Below the pieces are notes generated by a model. It ran no database searches, was not told the DNA's origin, and saw only the letters and a list, made by a program, of their open reading frames with translations. DNA of 64,000 bases from the NCBI RefSeq assembly GCF_947259025.1, contig NZ_CAMYKO010000006.1, positions 1 through 64,000 on the forward strand, in the 5' to 3' direction. A program made the position numbers and the translations under genes. This DNA is from an uncultured Methylophaga sp. GTDB taxonomy: Bacteria > Pseudomonadota > Gammaproteobacteria > Nitrosococcales > Methylophagaceae. Of this stretch, positions 55,252-64,000 are shown piece after piece (positions within the stretch are counted from its first letter, which is position 1; each line of letters begins with the position of its first letter).

Positions 55252-56954
55252 ACGCAGCTCGGGTCAGTCACAATCAAGTCGGACGCTGGCGTCTGGAACT
55301 GGTACGGATTCTGTTCGTGTTGTTTGTCGCCGTGTTGTGCTGGCGGCTGGCTGATTTACAGATCCTGAACCCCGAGTTTTTACGTAATGAGGGGGATGCG
55401 CGTCATCTGCGTCAGGTGCCGGTAGCGGCACATCGCGGCATGCTGCTGGATCGCCAGGGTGAACCGCTGGCGATCAGTACACCGGTCAATTCGGTCTGGC
55501 TCAACCCGCAGGATGTGCCTGCCAATCATCCCAAACTGGGACAACTGGCAGAGAAACTCGATATTCCGCTCAGCCTTATCCAGGACAGGATCAAGGCGAA
55601 TCCGTCACGTGAGTTTGCCTATCTTAAGCGGCGGGTCACACCGGAACTGGCCCAGTCGGTGAAAGCGCTGGAAATCCATGGTGTTTACCTGCAGCGTGAA
55701 TACAAACGTTACTATCCGGCCGCTGAAGTGACCTCCCATTTGTTGGGCTTTACCAATATTGATGATATCGGTCAGGAAGGACTGGAGCTGACCTATGATG
55801 CCGTTTTGACCGGTCGTAGCGGCCTTAAACGCATGGTACGCGACAGCCGCGGTAATTTCGTGGAAGGTGGTGAACTGATTCAACCGGCCAAAGCCGGTGA
55901 AAATATCCAACTCAGCATCGATTTACGTTTGCAACACCTGAGCTATCAGGCGCTGAAGAATGCCGTCAAGGAACATAATGCCAAGGCCGGTACGGCGGTG
56001 GTACTGGATATCCAAACCGGTGAAGTGCTGGCGATGGTCAATCAGCCGGCCTTCAACCCCAATAACCGCAGCCGCCTCAAAGCCAGCGATTTTCGTAACC
56101 GTGCGGTGACGGATCTGTTTGAGCCCGGCTCCACGGTCAAACCGTTTACCGTAGCCAGCGCCATCAAGTCAGGTAAGTATGACCTGGAATCGATTATCAA
56201 TACCCATCCGGGCGTATACCGGGTCAGCGGCCATCCAATCCGGGATTTCCGTGACTACGGTGAAATTGATCTTGCGACGCTGATCCAAAAGTCGAGCAAT
56301 ATCGCAGCCAGTAAAATCGCTTTGGAACTGGACCCGCAGGCGATGTGGCAGGACTTTGCCCGTTTTGGTCTGGGCGAAGCCACCGGGGCTTATTTCCCAG
56401 GTGAAGCGATGGGCACCATGCCGGATCCCCAATCCTGGCGTCGGCTGGATATTGCCACCATGGGCTTTGGTTATGGACTGTCTACTTCTGCATTACAACT
56501 GGCCCGTGCCTATTCGGTGCTGGCCAGTGGCGGCATATTAAAACCCGTCACTTTTGTCAAAAGCAATGAGACGCCCAAAGGGCGCCGTGTCTTTTCCGCC
56601 GATATCATGCAGCAGGTGCTGGCGATGATGGAAACCGTCGTTGAACCCGGTGGCACGGCCACCCGTGCTGCGGTCGCCAACTACCGTGTCGCCGGTAAAA
56701 CCGGTACCGCCAAAAAAGCGACCAGTGGCGGTTACGCCGATAAACGTTATCAATCTGTCTTTGCCGGCATTATCCCGGCCAGCGCGCCGCGCCTGGCCAT
56801 GGTGGTGATGGTGGATGAGCCGCGTGGCGAGGAATACTACGGCGGCGCAGTGGCTGCACCGGTATTTTCAGAAGTCATGACCGGCGCCATGCGACTGCTC
56901 AATATCGCACCGGATGCATTACCGATGACGCAGATGCAGGTGGCCCACAAATGA
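55248..56954 (+). CDS. ftsI: Peptidoglycan transpeptidase FtsI (PBP3)
   Basis: 568-residue class B penicillin-binding protein for septal wall synthesis. N-terminal membrane anchor (about 20-38), the pedestal domain, then the transpeptidase. The SxxK serine is in FEPGSTVKPFTVAS, SxN in QKSSNIAASKIA, and KTG in GKTGTAKKA. Overlap with ftsL and murE is four bases each. Confidence 0.97.
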   Translation: MNAARVSHNQVGRWRLELVRILFVLFVAVLCWRLADLQILNPEFLRNEGDARHLRQVPVAAHRGMLLDRQGEPLAISTPVNSVWLNPQDVPANHPKLGQLAEKLDIPLSLIQDRIKANPSREFAYLKRRVTPELAQSVKALEIHGVYLQREYKRYYPAAEVTSHLLGFTNIDDIGQEGLELTYDAVLTGRSGLKRMVRDSRGNFVEGGELIQPAKAGENIQLSIDLRLQHLSYQALKNAVKEHNAKAGTAVVLDIQTGEVLAMVNQPAFNPNNRSRLKASDFRNRAVTDLFEPGSTVKPFTVASAIKSGKYDLESIINTHPGVYRVSGHPIRDFRDYGEIDLATLIQKSSNIAASKIALELDPQAMWQDFARFGLGEATGAYFPGEAMGTMPDPQSWRRLDIATMGFGYGLSTSALQLARAYSVLASGGILKPVTFVKSNETPKGRRVFSADIMQQVLAMMETVVEPGGTATRAAVANYRVAGKTGTAKKATSGGYADKRYQSVFAGIIPASAPRLAMVVMVDEPRGEEYYGGAVAAPVFSEVMTGAMRLLNIAPDALPMTQMQVAHK

Positions 56955-58492
56955 TGACATCGATCGTGAAAAAGCAATCTCTGACTTGGCTGCTGCAGGA
57001 TTGGGTGGCTGAGCATGTCGAACTGCAGGAATGCATGCTTAGTGACATCAGCATGGACAGCCGGCGGGTGACAGCCGGCTGCCTGTTCCTGGCTTTGGCC
57101 AAACAGCCCGCCGATCGAGAGAAACATTTACACCAGGCGCTGGATAAAGGGGCCTTTGCCGTATTGATTGATACTGCCAATCCGCTCAGCGACAGTGAGC
57201 AGACGCTGCTGGATGAGTCCGTGGTGACGGCCTACCCGATCAGTCAACTGGACCAGCAGGCCGGCTTTATTGCGGCCCGTTTTTATGAAGATCCTTCACA
57301 GCATATGACCGTGATTGCGGTTACCGGCACCAATGGAAAAACGTCGGTCAGCCAGTTCCTGGCACAGGCCCTGGAAGGCAGTGGCCAGCCCTGCGGCGTA
57401 ATCGGCACCATGGGCGCCGGCCGTATCAGTGATCTGGAACTGACCGGTATGACCACCCCGGATCCGGTTTCAATGCAACGTTTGCTGGCCGGTTTTGAAC
57501 TGGAAGGCTGCCGTTATGTCGCGCTGGAAGCGTCGTCTCATGCCCTGGTGCAGGGACGGCTGAACAGCGTTGATGTCAATGTGGCGGTGTTTACCAACCT
57601 GAGCCGTGATCACCTGGATTATCACCAGACCATGGAAGAATACGCTGCCGCCAAGCAGAAGCTGTTTGAGATGGACTCGGTCAGCCAGGCCGTGATCAAT
57701 ATTGATGATGAGTTCGGGCCCACAATGCAATCGGCATTGGGCGATGATGTGCGTGTGCTCAGCTATAGCAGTTTGGGGCAGGCAGATATTCATGCTTCAG
57801 CGATTCGCTGTGAACGTGACGGCGTTGCTTTTGACCTAACACTGCAGGGACAGACCCAGCCGATACAACTGCCACTGATGGGGCGTTTTAATGTCGATAA
57901 CCTGCTCGCTACGGCGGTGGTACTGACCATGATCGGTTTTAGCGGTGATCAGGCCCGTCAAGCCTTGACCCACTGCCACGCAGTGTCAGGCCGTATGGAA
58001 GGGCATGGCCAGCAGGATCAACCCTGCATCGTGATTGACTATGCTCACACACCGGATGCACTGGAGCAGGCTTTGACCACTTTGCGCAGTCATCTGCCGG
58101 AGAGCGGTCAGCTGTGGTGTGTATTCGGCTGTGGTGGTGACCGTGACAAAGGTAAACGGCCATTGATGGGGCAGATCGCAGAAAACCGCGCTGACAAGGT
58201 GATTATCACTGACGACAATCCGCGGAGTGAAGATCACGCGGTGATTGTTGACGAGATTCTGGCCGGTTGCCGTCAGCCGGAAAACATCCGCGTCGAACTG
58301 GATCGCAAAGCCGCGATTGTTTATGCGGTGTCCCATGCCGGTCCGGCCGATATCGTGCTGGTGGCAGGGAAGGGGCATGAGGCCTATCAGGAAATTAACC
58401 AAATCAAATATCCGTTCAGCGACACGCTGGTGGTCAGCGAGTCACTGGGAGAAGTAAGCAATGGCGTTTATAACGTAATGGGGGGCCATTAA
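56951..58492 (+). CDS. murE: UDP-MurNAc-tripeptide synthetase MurE
   Basis: 513-residue Mur ligase that adds meso-diaminopimelate. ATP-binding P-loop ITVTGTNGKTSVSQFLAQAL-type sequence near 115-130, the Lys-carbamate region, and the C-terminal DDNPRSEDHAVIVDEIL; the DNPR motif indicates meso-DAP specificity. The stop shares one base with the murF start. Confidence 0.97.
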   Translation: MMTSIVKKQSLTWLLQDWVAEHVELQECMLSDISMDSRRVTAGCLFLALAKQPADREKHLHQALDKGAFAVLIDTANPLSDSEQTLLDESVVTAYPISQLDQQAGFIAARFYEDPSQHMTVIAVTGTNGKTSVSQFLAQALEGSGQPCGVIGTMGAGRISDLELTGMTTPDPVSMQRLLAGFELEGCRYVALEASSHALVQGRLNSVDVNVAVFTNLSRDHLDYHQTMEEYAAAKQKLFEMDSVSQAVINIDDEFGPTMQSALGDDVRVLSYSSLGQADIHASAIRCERDGVAFDLTLQGQTQPIQLPLMGRFNVDNLLATAVVLTMIGFSGDQARQALTHCHAVSGRMEGHGQQDQPCIVIDYAHTPDALEQALTTLRSHLPESGQLWCVFGCGGDRDKGKRPLMGQIAENRADKVIITDDNPRSEDHAVIVDEILAGCRQPENIRVELDRKAAIVYAVSHAGPADIVLVAGKGHEAYQEINQIKYPFSDTLVVSESLGEVSNGVYNVMGGH

Positions 58493-59847
58493 TGAGTCTG
58501 ACTTTGTCCCTCAGTCAACTGGCGAAAATTGTCGGTATCGAAGCTGGTTTTGCAGATATCACGGTCAGCGGTGCTGTGATCGATACCCGCAAGATCATGC
58601 CCGGCAACCTGTTTGTTGCTTTAAAAGGTGAGCGGGTCGATGGCCATGATTTTCTGGCCCAGGCACGTGAAGCCGGCGCCAGTGCGGCACTGGTCAGTGA
58701 AACCCGTGATGATCCGCTGCCGCAGTTGCAGGTTGAGGATGTCAGGAAAGCCTTTGCCGCGATTGCCCGTGCCTGGTTGCAGCGAAGCCGCGCTAAAGTG
58801 GTGGCGATCACCGGCAGTAACGGCAAAACCAGCGTTAAGGAAATGATCAGTGCCATCCTGCGCCAAGCAGGACCGGTGCTGGCAACTGAAGGCAATCTCA
58901 ACAATGATCTGGGCGTGCCGCTGACGCTCTGCCGGCTGGATGCGGAAGATAAATTTGCCGTGATTGAAATGGGTACCAACCATCCCGGTGAAATTGCTGA
59001 ACTGGTCAAGATTGCCGCGCCCGATGTGGCCCTTATCAATAATATTGCCCCGGCGCATCTGGAAGGCTTTGGTAGTGAAGCCGGCGTGGCCGAGGAAAAA
59101 GGCGCGATTTATCAGGGGCTGATGGCTAGTGGTATCGCCGTGGTCAATGTCGAGATGCCTTATCAGGATATATGGGCGCCGATGATCGCTGAGCGCAAGA
59201 CCATGAGCTTTGCGCTGGAGAAAGAGGCTGATGTGAAAGCCGACTACATTCAGCCAGAGGCCAGTGGCAGCCATTTCATGGTCAATATTGAAGGCGTGAA
59301 TCACCATTTCAGTCTGCCTTTGCCAGGTCTTCACAATGTCAATAACGCGCTGGCCGCGATAGCCGTCTGCCGGGCACTGGATATTCCGGTTGATGCCATG
59401 GTGCGTGGCCTGGCGAGTATCAAGGCGGTGCCACACAGGCTGCAACTGCGTGCCGGGATCAATGCTTCGAAACTGATTGATGATACCTACAACGCCAACC
59501 CCGGTTCCTACCAGCAGGCACTGATGACCCTCGCCGGTTTCAGCGGCGAACACTGGCTGGTACTGGGCGACTTCGGTGAACTAGGCGCTGACAGCGACAA
59601 TATCCACACTGAAATGGGTAAGCAGGCCTCAGCGTCTGGAGTCAGCCGCTTATTCACGGTAGGCGACAGCAGCCGCATGGCAGCACAGAAATTCGGTTGT
59701 GGTGCCCAGCATTTTGAAGATATCGACAGCTTGCAGCAGCACCTGCAGCAGGCTCTTAACCAGAAAGTGGTCTGTCTCATCAAAGGGTCACGATTTATGC
59801 AACTGGATAAGCTGGCCGATCAGCTGGCACAAGAGGGAGAAAGCTGA
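58492..59847 (+). CDS. murF: UDP-MurNAc-tripeptide:D-Ala-D-Ala ligase MurF
   Basis: 451-residue Mur ligase adding D-Ala-D-Ala. P-loop [21 protein letters not shown] near 105, [15 protein letters not shown], and [14 protein letters not shown] are diagnostic; the C-terminal domain has [15 protein letters not shown]. It shares one base with both murE and mraY. Confidence 0.97.
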   Translation: MSLTLSLSQLAKIVGIEAGFADITVSGAVIDTRKIMPGNLFVALKGERVDGHDFLAQAREAGASAALVSETRDDPLPQLQVEDVRKAFAAIARAWLQRSRAKVVAITGSNGKTSVKEMISAILRQAGPVLATEGNLNNDLGVPLTLCRLDAEDKFAVIEMGTNHPGEIAELVKIAAPDVALINNIAPAHLEGFGSEAGVAEEKGAIYQGLMASGIAVVNVEMPYQDIWAPMIAERKTMSFALEKEADVKADYIQPEASGSHFMVNIEGVNHHFSLPLPGLHNVNNALAAIAVCRALDIPVDAMVRGLASIKAVPHRLQLRAGINASKLIDDTYNANPGSYQQALMTLAGFSGEHWLVLGDFGELGADSDNIHTEMGKQASASGVSRLFTVGDSSRMAAQKFGCGAQHFEDIDSLQQHLQQALNQKVVCLIKGSRFMQLDKLADQLAQEGES

Positions 59848-60929
59848 TGCTGCTGCTATTGAGTGAATACCTGGCGGAATTTTACAGTGGATTCAGTGTG
59901 TTCCAGTACCTCACTCTGCGGGCGATTCTGGGCACCATGACCGCACTTGGTATTGCCCTGATTATCGGGCCCAGCATGATCCGCCAGTTGAGCTTCAAGC
60001 AGATTGGTCAGGTTGTGCGTCAGGATGGACCGGAGTCACATTTCAGCAAGAGCGGCACACCCACTATGGGTGGTTCGTTGATTCTCGTTGCCATTGCAGT
60101 CAGTACCCTGCTGTGGGCCGATTTAAGCAACCGCTATGTCTGGGTGGTGTTGATTGTCACACTGGCTTTCGGCGTGATTGGCTTTATTGATGATTACATC
60201 AAGCTGGTGCGTCAGGATCCGCGTGGTTTGTTGAGTCGCTATAAATATTTCTGGCAGTCAGTGTTTGGTGCCGGGGCTGCGGTATTCCTCTATTACACCG
60301 CCTCGGTGCCTGCAGAAACAGCGCTGATTGTGCCGTTTTTCAAGGAAGTCGTGATTCCGCTGGGCGGTTGGTACATGTTGCTGACCTATCTGGTGATTGT
60401 GGGCAGTAGTAATGCGGTCAATCTGACCGATGGTCTGGACGGACTGGCGATTATGCCAACGGTGATGGTGGCCAGTGCATTGGGTCTGTTCAGCTATGTC
60501 GGCGGCCACTCTGAATTTGCCAGTTACCTGCAGATCCCCTTCATACCCAGTGCCGGTGAATTGACAGTGTTCTGCGCAGCGATGGTCGGGGCTGGTCTCG
60601 GCTTTCTCTGGTTTAACACTTATCCGGCCCAGATCTTTATGGGCGATGTCGGCGCGCTGGCTCTCGGGGCAGCGTTGGGCACCGTCGCGGTATTAGTGCG
60701 ACAGGAACTGGTACTGCTGATCATGGGCGGGGTCTTCGTGATTGAGACTTTGTCGGTGATGATTCAGGTCGCTTCCTACAAGTTGCGTGGTAAACGCGTA
60801 TTCCTGATGGCACCGATTCATCACCACTACGAGCTTAAAGGTTGGCCGGAGCCACGCATTATCGTGCGCTTCTGGATTGTGACGGTATTTCTGGTTCTGA
60901 TTGGGTTGGCGACGCTGAAAATACGATGA
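59847..60929 (+). CDS. mraY: Phospho-MurNAc-pentapeptide translocase MraY
   Basis: 360-residue ten-helix enzyme making lipid I. Conserved cytoplasmic motifs are [17 protein letters not shown] (about 52-68), [13 protein letters not shown] (DDD-type acidic site), [13 protein letters not shown], and [12 protein letters not shown]. It overlaps murD by four bases. Confidence 0.97.
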   Translation: MLLLLSEYLAEFYSGFSVFQYLTLRAILGTMTALGIALIIGPSMIRQLSFKQIGQVVRQDGPESHFSKSGTPTMGGSLILVAIAVSTLLWADLSNRYVWVVLIVTLAFGVIGFIDDYIKLVRQDPRGLLSRYKYFWQSVFGAGAAVFLYYTASVPAETALIVPFFKEVVIPLGGWYMLLTYLVIVGSSNAVNLTDGLDGLAIMPTVMVASALGLFSYVGGHSEFASYLQIPFIPSAGELTVFCAAMVGAGLGFLWFNTYPAQIFMGDVGALALGAALGTVAVLVRQELVLLIMGGVFVIETLSVMIQVASYKLRGKRVFLMAPIHHHYELKGWPEPRIIVRFWIVTVFLVLIGLATLKIR

Positions 60930-62281
60930 CACAGGGCATGAACACACTTTCACATAAAAACTGCCTGATCGTCGGTCTGGGGCAGACCGGGCTGTCCTGC
61001 GCACAGTTTCTGGCTGAGCGTGCACTCAGTGTGGCGGTCATGGATACCCGTGAACAGCCACCGGCGCTAAGCACCTTGCAGCAGGATTACCCGCAAGTGC
61101 TGATTAAAACCGGCGGTCTGGATCAGGACTGGTTAATGCAGGCCGATATGATCGTGCTCAGCCCCGGCGTTGATCCACGTTTGCCGGAAATTCAAGCCGC
61201 CGCTGCGGCCGGCATTGAAATAGTCGGTGATATCGAATTATTTGCCCGCTATGCGCAGGCACCGGTAGTGGCAGTGACAGGCTCTAACGGAAAAAGCACC
61301 GTCACCACGCTAGTCGCGCTGATGGCGCAACTGGCCGGTAAAGAGGTGCTGACAGGTGGCAATCTGGGAACCCCGGCACTGGATTTGCTCAGCGACTTGG
61401 TGCCAGATTTTTACATTCTCGAACTGTCCAGTTTCCAGCTCGAGACCGTGAAATCGCTGAATGCTTTTGCTTCGGTCGTGCTTAATGTCAGCCCCGACCA
61501 TATGGACCGCTACGATTCGGTTGAGCAATACCAGCAGGCCAAACGCAAAGTGTTTGCCGGTGACGGGGTGATGGTGATCAATCGTGATGATCCAGTGGTG
61601 AGTGAAATGGCTGAACCCGGACGAATCCAGATCGGCTTCAGCATGCAGCAGAGCGAAGGTGTGGATTTCGGTCTGCTGCAGCATCAGGGGGAAACCTGGC
61701 TGGCAGAAGGCAGTGAACCTTTACTGGCCGTCAATCAGCTCAAGATTGCCGGCAATCATAACCTGGCCAATGATCTGGCAGCACTGGCGCTGGGCTCGGC
61801 CATGGCATTGCCGATGACGGCTATGCTGTCAGCACTGCAGGAATTCAAAGGTCTGCCGCATCGTTGCCGGCTGGTGCGGGTACTGAACGATGTGCGTTGG
61901 TTTAATGATTCCAAGGCCACCAATGTGGGGGCTTGCGTTGCCGCGATTGCGGGGCTTGCCGATAGTGGCCCTATCGTGTTGATTGCCGGCGGTGTGGGTA
62001 AGGATCAGGACTTTTCCGAGCTCAGTGACAGCCTGAAACAGGCGGTCCGCGCCGTAGTGCTGATCGGTGAAGATGCTGAACAGATTGCCGCCGTGGTGCC
62101 GGCAGCAGTGTCACAGGCCCGGGCAGAAAGTATGACTGACGCGGTCAGACAGGCCCAGCAACTGGCGCAAGCAGGGGATAATGTTTTGCTGTCGCCGGCC
62201 TGTGCCAGTTTTGACATGTTCAGCGGTTATGCCGAACGCGGTGAAAAGTTCGAACAGGCAGTAAGGGGGTTGGCGGCATGA
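60926..62281 (+). CDS. murD: UDP-MurNAc-L-alanine:D-glutamate ligase MurD
   Basis: 451-residue ligase adding D-Glu. N-terminal [18 protein letters not shown]-loop [44 protein letters not shown] and the C-terminal [12 protein letters not shown] are diagnostic. Start 60926 (ATGA overlap with mraY stop) is favoured; ATG 60938 is an alternative. Confidence 0.97.
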   Translation: MTQGMNTLSHKNCLIVGLGQTGLSCAQFLAERALSVAVMDTREQPPALSTLQQDYPQVLIKTGGLDQDWLMQADMIVLSPGVDPRLPEIQAAAAAGIEIVGDIELFARYAQAPVVAVTGSNGKSTVTTLVALMAQLAGKEVLTGGNLGTPALDLLSDLVPDFYILELSSFQLETVKSLNAFASVVLNVSPDHMDRYDSVEQYQQAKRKVFAGDGVMVINRDDPVVSEMAEPGRIQIGFSMQQSEGVDFGLLQHQGETWLAEGSEPLLAVNQLKIAGNHNLANDLAALALGSAMALPMTAMLSALQEFKGLPHRCRLVRVLNDVRWFNDSKATNVGACVAAIAGLADSGPIVLIAGGVGKDQDFSELSDSLKQAVRAVVLIGEDAEQIAAVVPAAVSQARAESMTDAVRQAQQLAQAGDNVLLSPACASFDMFSGYAERGEKFEQAVRGLAA

Positions 62282-63417
62282 GCGAATCCAATCTGCAATT
62301 TGACCGCAGCCTGCTGTTTGCTACCGGGGCGCTGTTGTTTATCGGCCTGATCATGGTGTGTTCGGCATCCATCACTATCGCCGACAGCAATACCGGTCAG
62401 CCTTTGTTTTATTTTATCCGCCAACTGATGTTTGCCATGGCAGGACTGGGCCTGGCCTGGGCTGTTATTTCGATCAGATTGGCGCTCTGGCAGCGCTTTG
62501 CACCGCAGTTACTGATGTTTGGCGTCATGCTGCTGGTGATGGTGCTCATTCCGGGGATCGGCCGCGAAGTTAACGGCTCCAGCCGCTGGCTGCCACTCGG
62601 GCCGGTCAACCTTCAGGTCGCCGAACTTATCAAGCTATTTGCCATTATTTATATTGCCGACTACCTGCAGCGCCATCATGGCCAACTGCATACTTCTTTT
62701 CTGAAAGTGTTGGCACCTTTGATGCTGCTCGGAGTGGCTGCATTCTTGTTGTTGTTACAGCCAGATATGGGCTCGATGGTGGTGATTATGTCCACCGTGC
62801 TGGCGATGCTGTTCCTGGGTGGTGCTCGCCTCGATGTTTTTGCTGCCCTGCTGGCAGTGATGGGCGGATTATTCACCATGCTGGTATGGGTAGCACCATA
62901 TCGGCTGGAGCGTCTGCAAAGCTTTATGGATCCCTGGGCTGATCCCTGGGGCAGTGGCTTCCAATTGACACAGGCCTTGATCGCGTTTGGTCGAGGTGAC
63001 TGGCTGGGTGTCGGGCTGGGCAGCAGCATGCAGAAACTGTTCTATCTGCCCGAAGCTCATACCGACTTTCTCTATTCAATTCTGGCCGAAGAGCTGGGAT
63101 TGGTCGGGGCCTTGGCGGTGATTGTGCTGTTTTTCATCTTTATCTGGCGGGCGTTGGCTATTGGCCGTGCTGCAGAAGATGCGGGCCAGGTGTTTGGTGC
63201 CCAGGTTGCCTATGGCATTGGCATCTGGCTGGGGCTGCAGGCCTGCGTCAATATCGGCGTCAATATGGGCGCTTTGCCTACCAAAGGTTTGACCTTGCCC
63301 TTAATGAGCTACGGTGGCAGTAGCCTTGTGATTGTCTGCATCGCAGTGGCCCTGTTACTGCGTGTTGATATGGAAACCCGTTTGCCCGAGAAAGCCTCGG
63401 CGAGGATCAGACGATGA
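62278..63417 (+). CDS. ftsW: Septal peptidoglycan glycosyltransferase FtsW
   Basis: 379-residue SEDS polymerase with ten membrane helices. Conserved PG polymerase motifs: NGSSRWLPLGPVNLQVAELIKL near 105-125, LLLQPDMGSMVVI, FWP-type loop AHTDFLYSILAEELG, and MGALPTKGLTLPLMSYGGSS. Partner of FtsI. Overlaps murD and murG by four bases. Confidence 0.97.
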   Translation: MSESNLQFDRSLLFATGALLFIGLIMVCSASITIADSNTGQPLFYFIRQLMFAMAGLGLAWAVISIRLALWQRFAPQLLMFGVMLLVMVLIPGIGREVNGSSRWLPLGPVNLQVAELIKLFAIIYIADYLQRHHGQLHTSFLKVLAPLMLLGVAAFLLLLQPDMGSMVVIMSTVLAMLFLGGARLDVFAALLAVMGGLFTMLVWVAPYRLERLQSFMDPWADPWGSGFQLTQALIAFGRGDWLGVGLGSSMQKLFYLPEAHTDFLYSILAEELGLVGALAVIVLFFIFIWRALAIGRAAEDAGQVFGAQVAYGIGIWLGLQACVNIGVNMGALPTKGLTLPLMSYGGSSLVIVCIAVALLLRVDMETRLPEKASARIRR

Positions 63418-64000
63418 AGCGGGTCATGATTATGGCAGGCGGCACCGGCGGGCATGTATTCCCGGCGCTGGCAGTGGCTGATGAGCTTAAGCAGCGCGGC
63501 GTTGAAGTGAACTGGCTGGGTACGCAAAGAGGTATCGAAGCACGCTTGGTGCCGGAAGCCGGTTACTCACTGTCGTTTATTAGCGTCTCCGGTTTGCGAG
63601 GTAATGGCGCTCTGGGCTGGCTAATGGCCCCGTTTCGTATTATGAAAGCTATCAGTCAGGCCTGGTCAGTGATAGAGGACAGCCAGCCTGATGTGGTGTT
63701 GGGCTTTGGTGGCTTTGCGTCAGGTCCTGGTGGCGTAGCAGCGTGGCTGAAAAAAACGCCGCTGCTGATCCATGAGCAAAACGCGATCCCAGGGCTGACC
63801 AACCGCCTGCTGGCAAAACTGGCAGCGAATGTGATGACCGGTTTCCCTGACAGCTTTGCCGAAAAAGAGAAGGCACTGTGGGTGGGCAACCCGGTTCGCA
63901 AGCAGATTGAGGATATGGCGATGCCGCACCTGCGCCAGAGCGAGACCGGACAGCGACTCAAGCTGCTGGTACTGGGCGGCAGTCTCGGTGCCCGTTCGCT
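63414..64000 (+). CDS. murG: Lipid II synthase MurG (N-terminal part, cut by window edge)
   Basis: The frame stays open from ATG 63414 (ATGA overlap with ftsW) to the window end, about 195 codons of an expected 355-360. MIMAGGTGGHVFPALAVADEL near the N terminus and HEQNAIPGLTNRLLAKLA around residue 125 are the family's UDP-GlcNAc transferase signatures, and GFGGFASGPGGVAAWL lies between. Transfers GlcNAc to lipid I. Only the N-terminal domain is visible. Confidence 0.95.
   Translation, partial: MKRVMIMAGGTGGHVFPALAVADELKQRGVEVNWLGTQRGIEARLVPEAGYSLSFISVSGLRGNGALGWLMAPFRIMKAISQAWSVIEDSQPDVVLGFGGFASGPGGVAAWLKKTPLLIHEQNAIPGLTNRLLAKLAANVMTGFPDSFAEKEKALWVGNPVRKQIEDMAMPHLRQSETGQRLKLLVLGGSLGARS

Noticed and set aside
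58621-59553. 310-codon minus-strand frame antisense to murF
   Set aside because: Shadow of murF; no conserved motifs.

Overview
The window is a dense, moderately GC chromosomal segment of a gammaproteobacterium. Nearly everything in it is core housekeeping: the dcw cell-division cluster led by mraZ, the rpsF-rpsR-rplI-dnaB-alr-radA block, an aa3-type cytochrome oxidase operon, cys genes, ribH-nusB-thiL-pgpA, lpoA/yraN/dolP/rsmI and rnpB. The order mtnA / TRZ-type deaminase / ubiG / MupP-like phosphatase resembles Pseudomonas. An orphan MxaD-like secreted SRPBCC protein, an HpnC-type squalene synthase and a sulfur-rich gene set hint at a methylotrophic lineage (Methylophaga-like). That placement is an inference, not something proved here. 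No rRNA, tRNA, prophage, IS element or CRISPR array was seen.

Layout. 1-586 is non-coding: tandem copies of hairpin modules, two of them with GGA-type loops, followed by near-identical terminators. 587-5915 (minus) holds a cupin, hpnC, rmuC, a MupP/Gph phosphatase, ubiG and an MTA/SAH deaminase. mtnA, an SDR and an APH-fold protein are divergent from it (plus). 8677-12506 (minus) is a thiamin-uptake operon: TPP riboswitch, TonB-dependent receptor, an internal terminator, a YkoF-like thiamin-binding protein, a PnuT/PnuC transporter and a HAD phosphatase. 12598-14588 (minus) holds a zinc-ribbon protein, an MxaD-like protein and CysB. 14695-18769 (plus) is a sulfate-assimilation operon (TSUP permease, TusA-like, cysH, cysD, cysN). 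It is followed by katG, a minus-strand pair (HDG glycosylase, DUF3465), then cysI-DUF934-apaH and ribH-nusB-thiL-pgpA.

28179-31968 (minus) holds a PfkB kinase, rnd, a secreted alpha/beta hydrolase, a glutaredoxin-like protein and moaB. 32060-39802 (plus) holds an OmpA lipoprotein, rlmB, rpsF, rpsR, a DUF2232 protein, rplI, dnaB, alr and radA. After a PilZ protein and hemJ come dolP, yraN and lpoA (minus), divergent from rsmI, with rnpB just downstream. 45697-53020 (minus) is the cytochrome c oxidase operon with its heme A and copper assembly factors. 53561-64000 (plus) is the dcw cluster from mraZ into murG, which is cut by the window edge.

How it fits together. CysDN makes APS, a CC/CxxC-type CysH reduces APS directly to sulfite, and CysI with its DUF934 partner makes sulfide; CysB is divergent and likely controls the set. 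Thiamin taken up by the riboswitch-controlled operon would need a kinase, and ThiL (27 kb) handles thiamin monophosphate. The least-explained items are the GGA-hairpin array at the left end, the terminator and HAD gene in the thiamin operon, the degenerate APH-fold protein beside mtnA, rlmB without a standard start codon, and a CxxxC protein inside the oxidase assembly genes.
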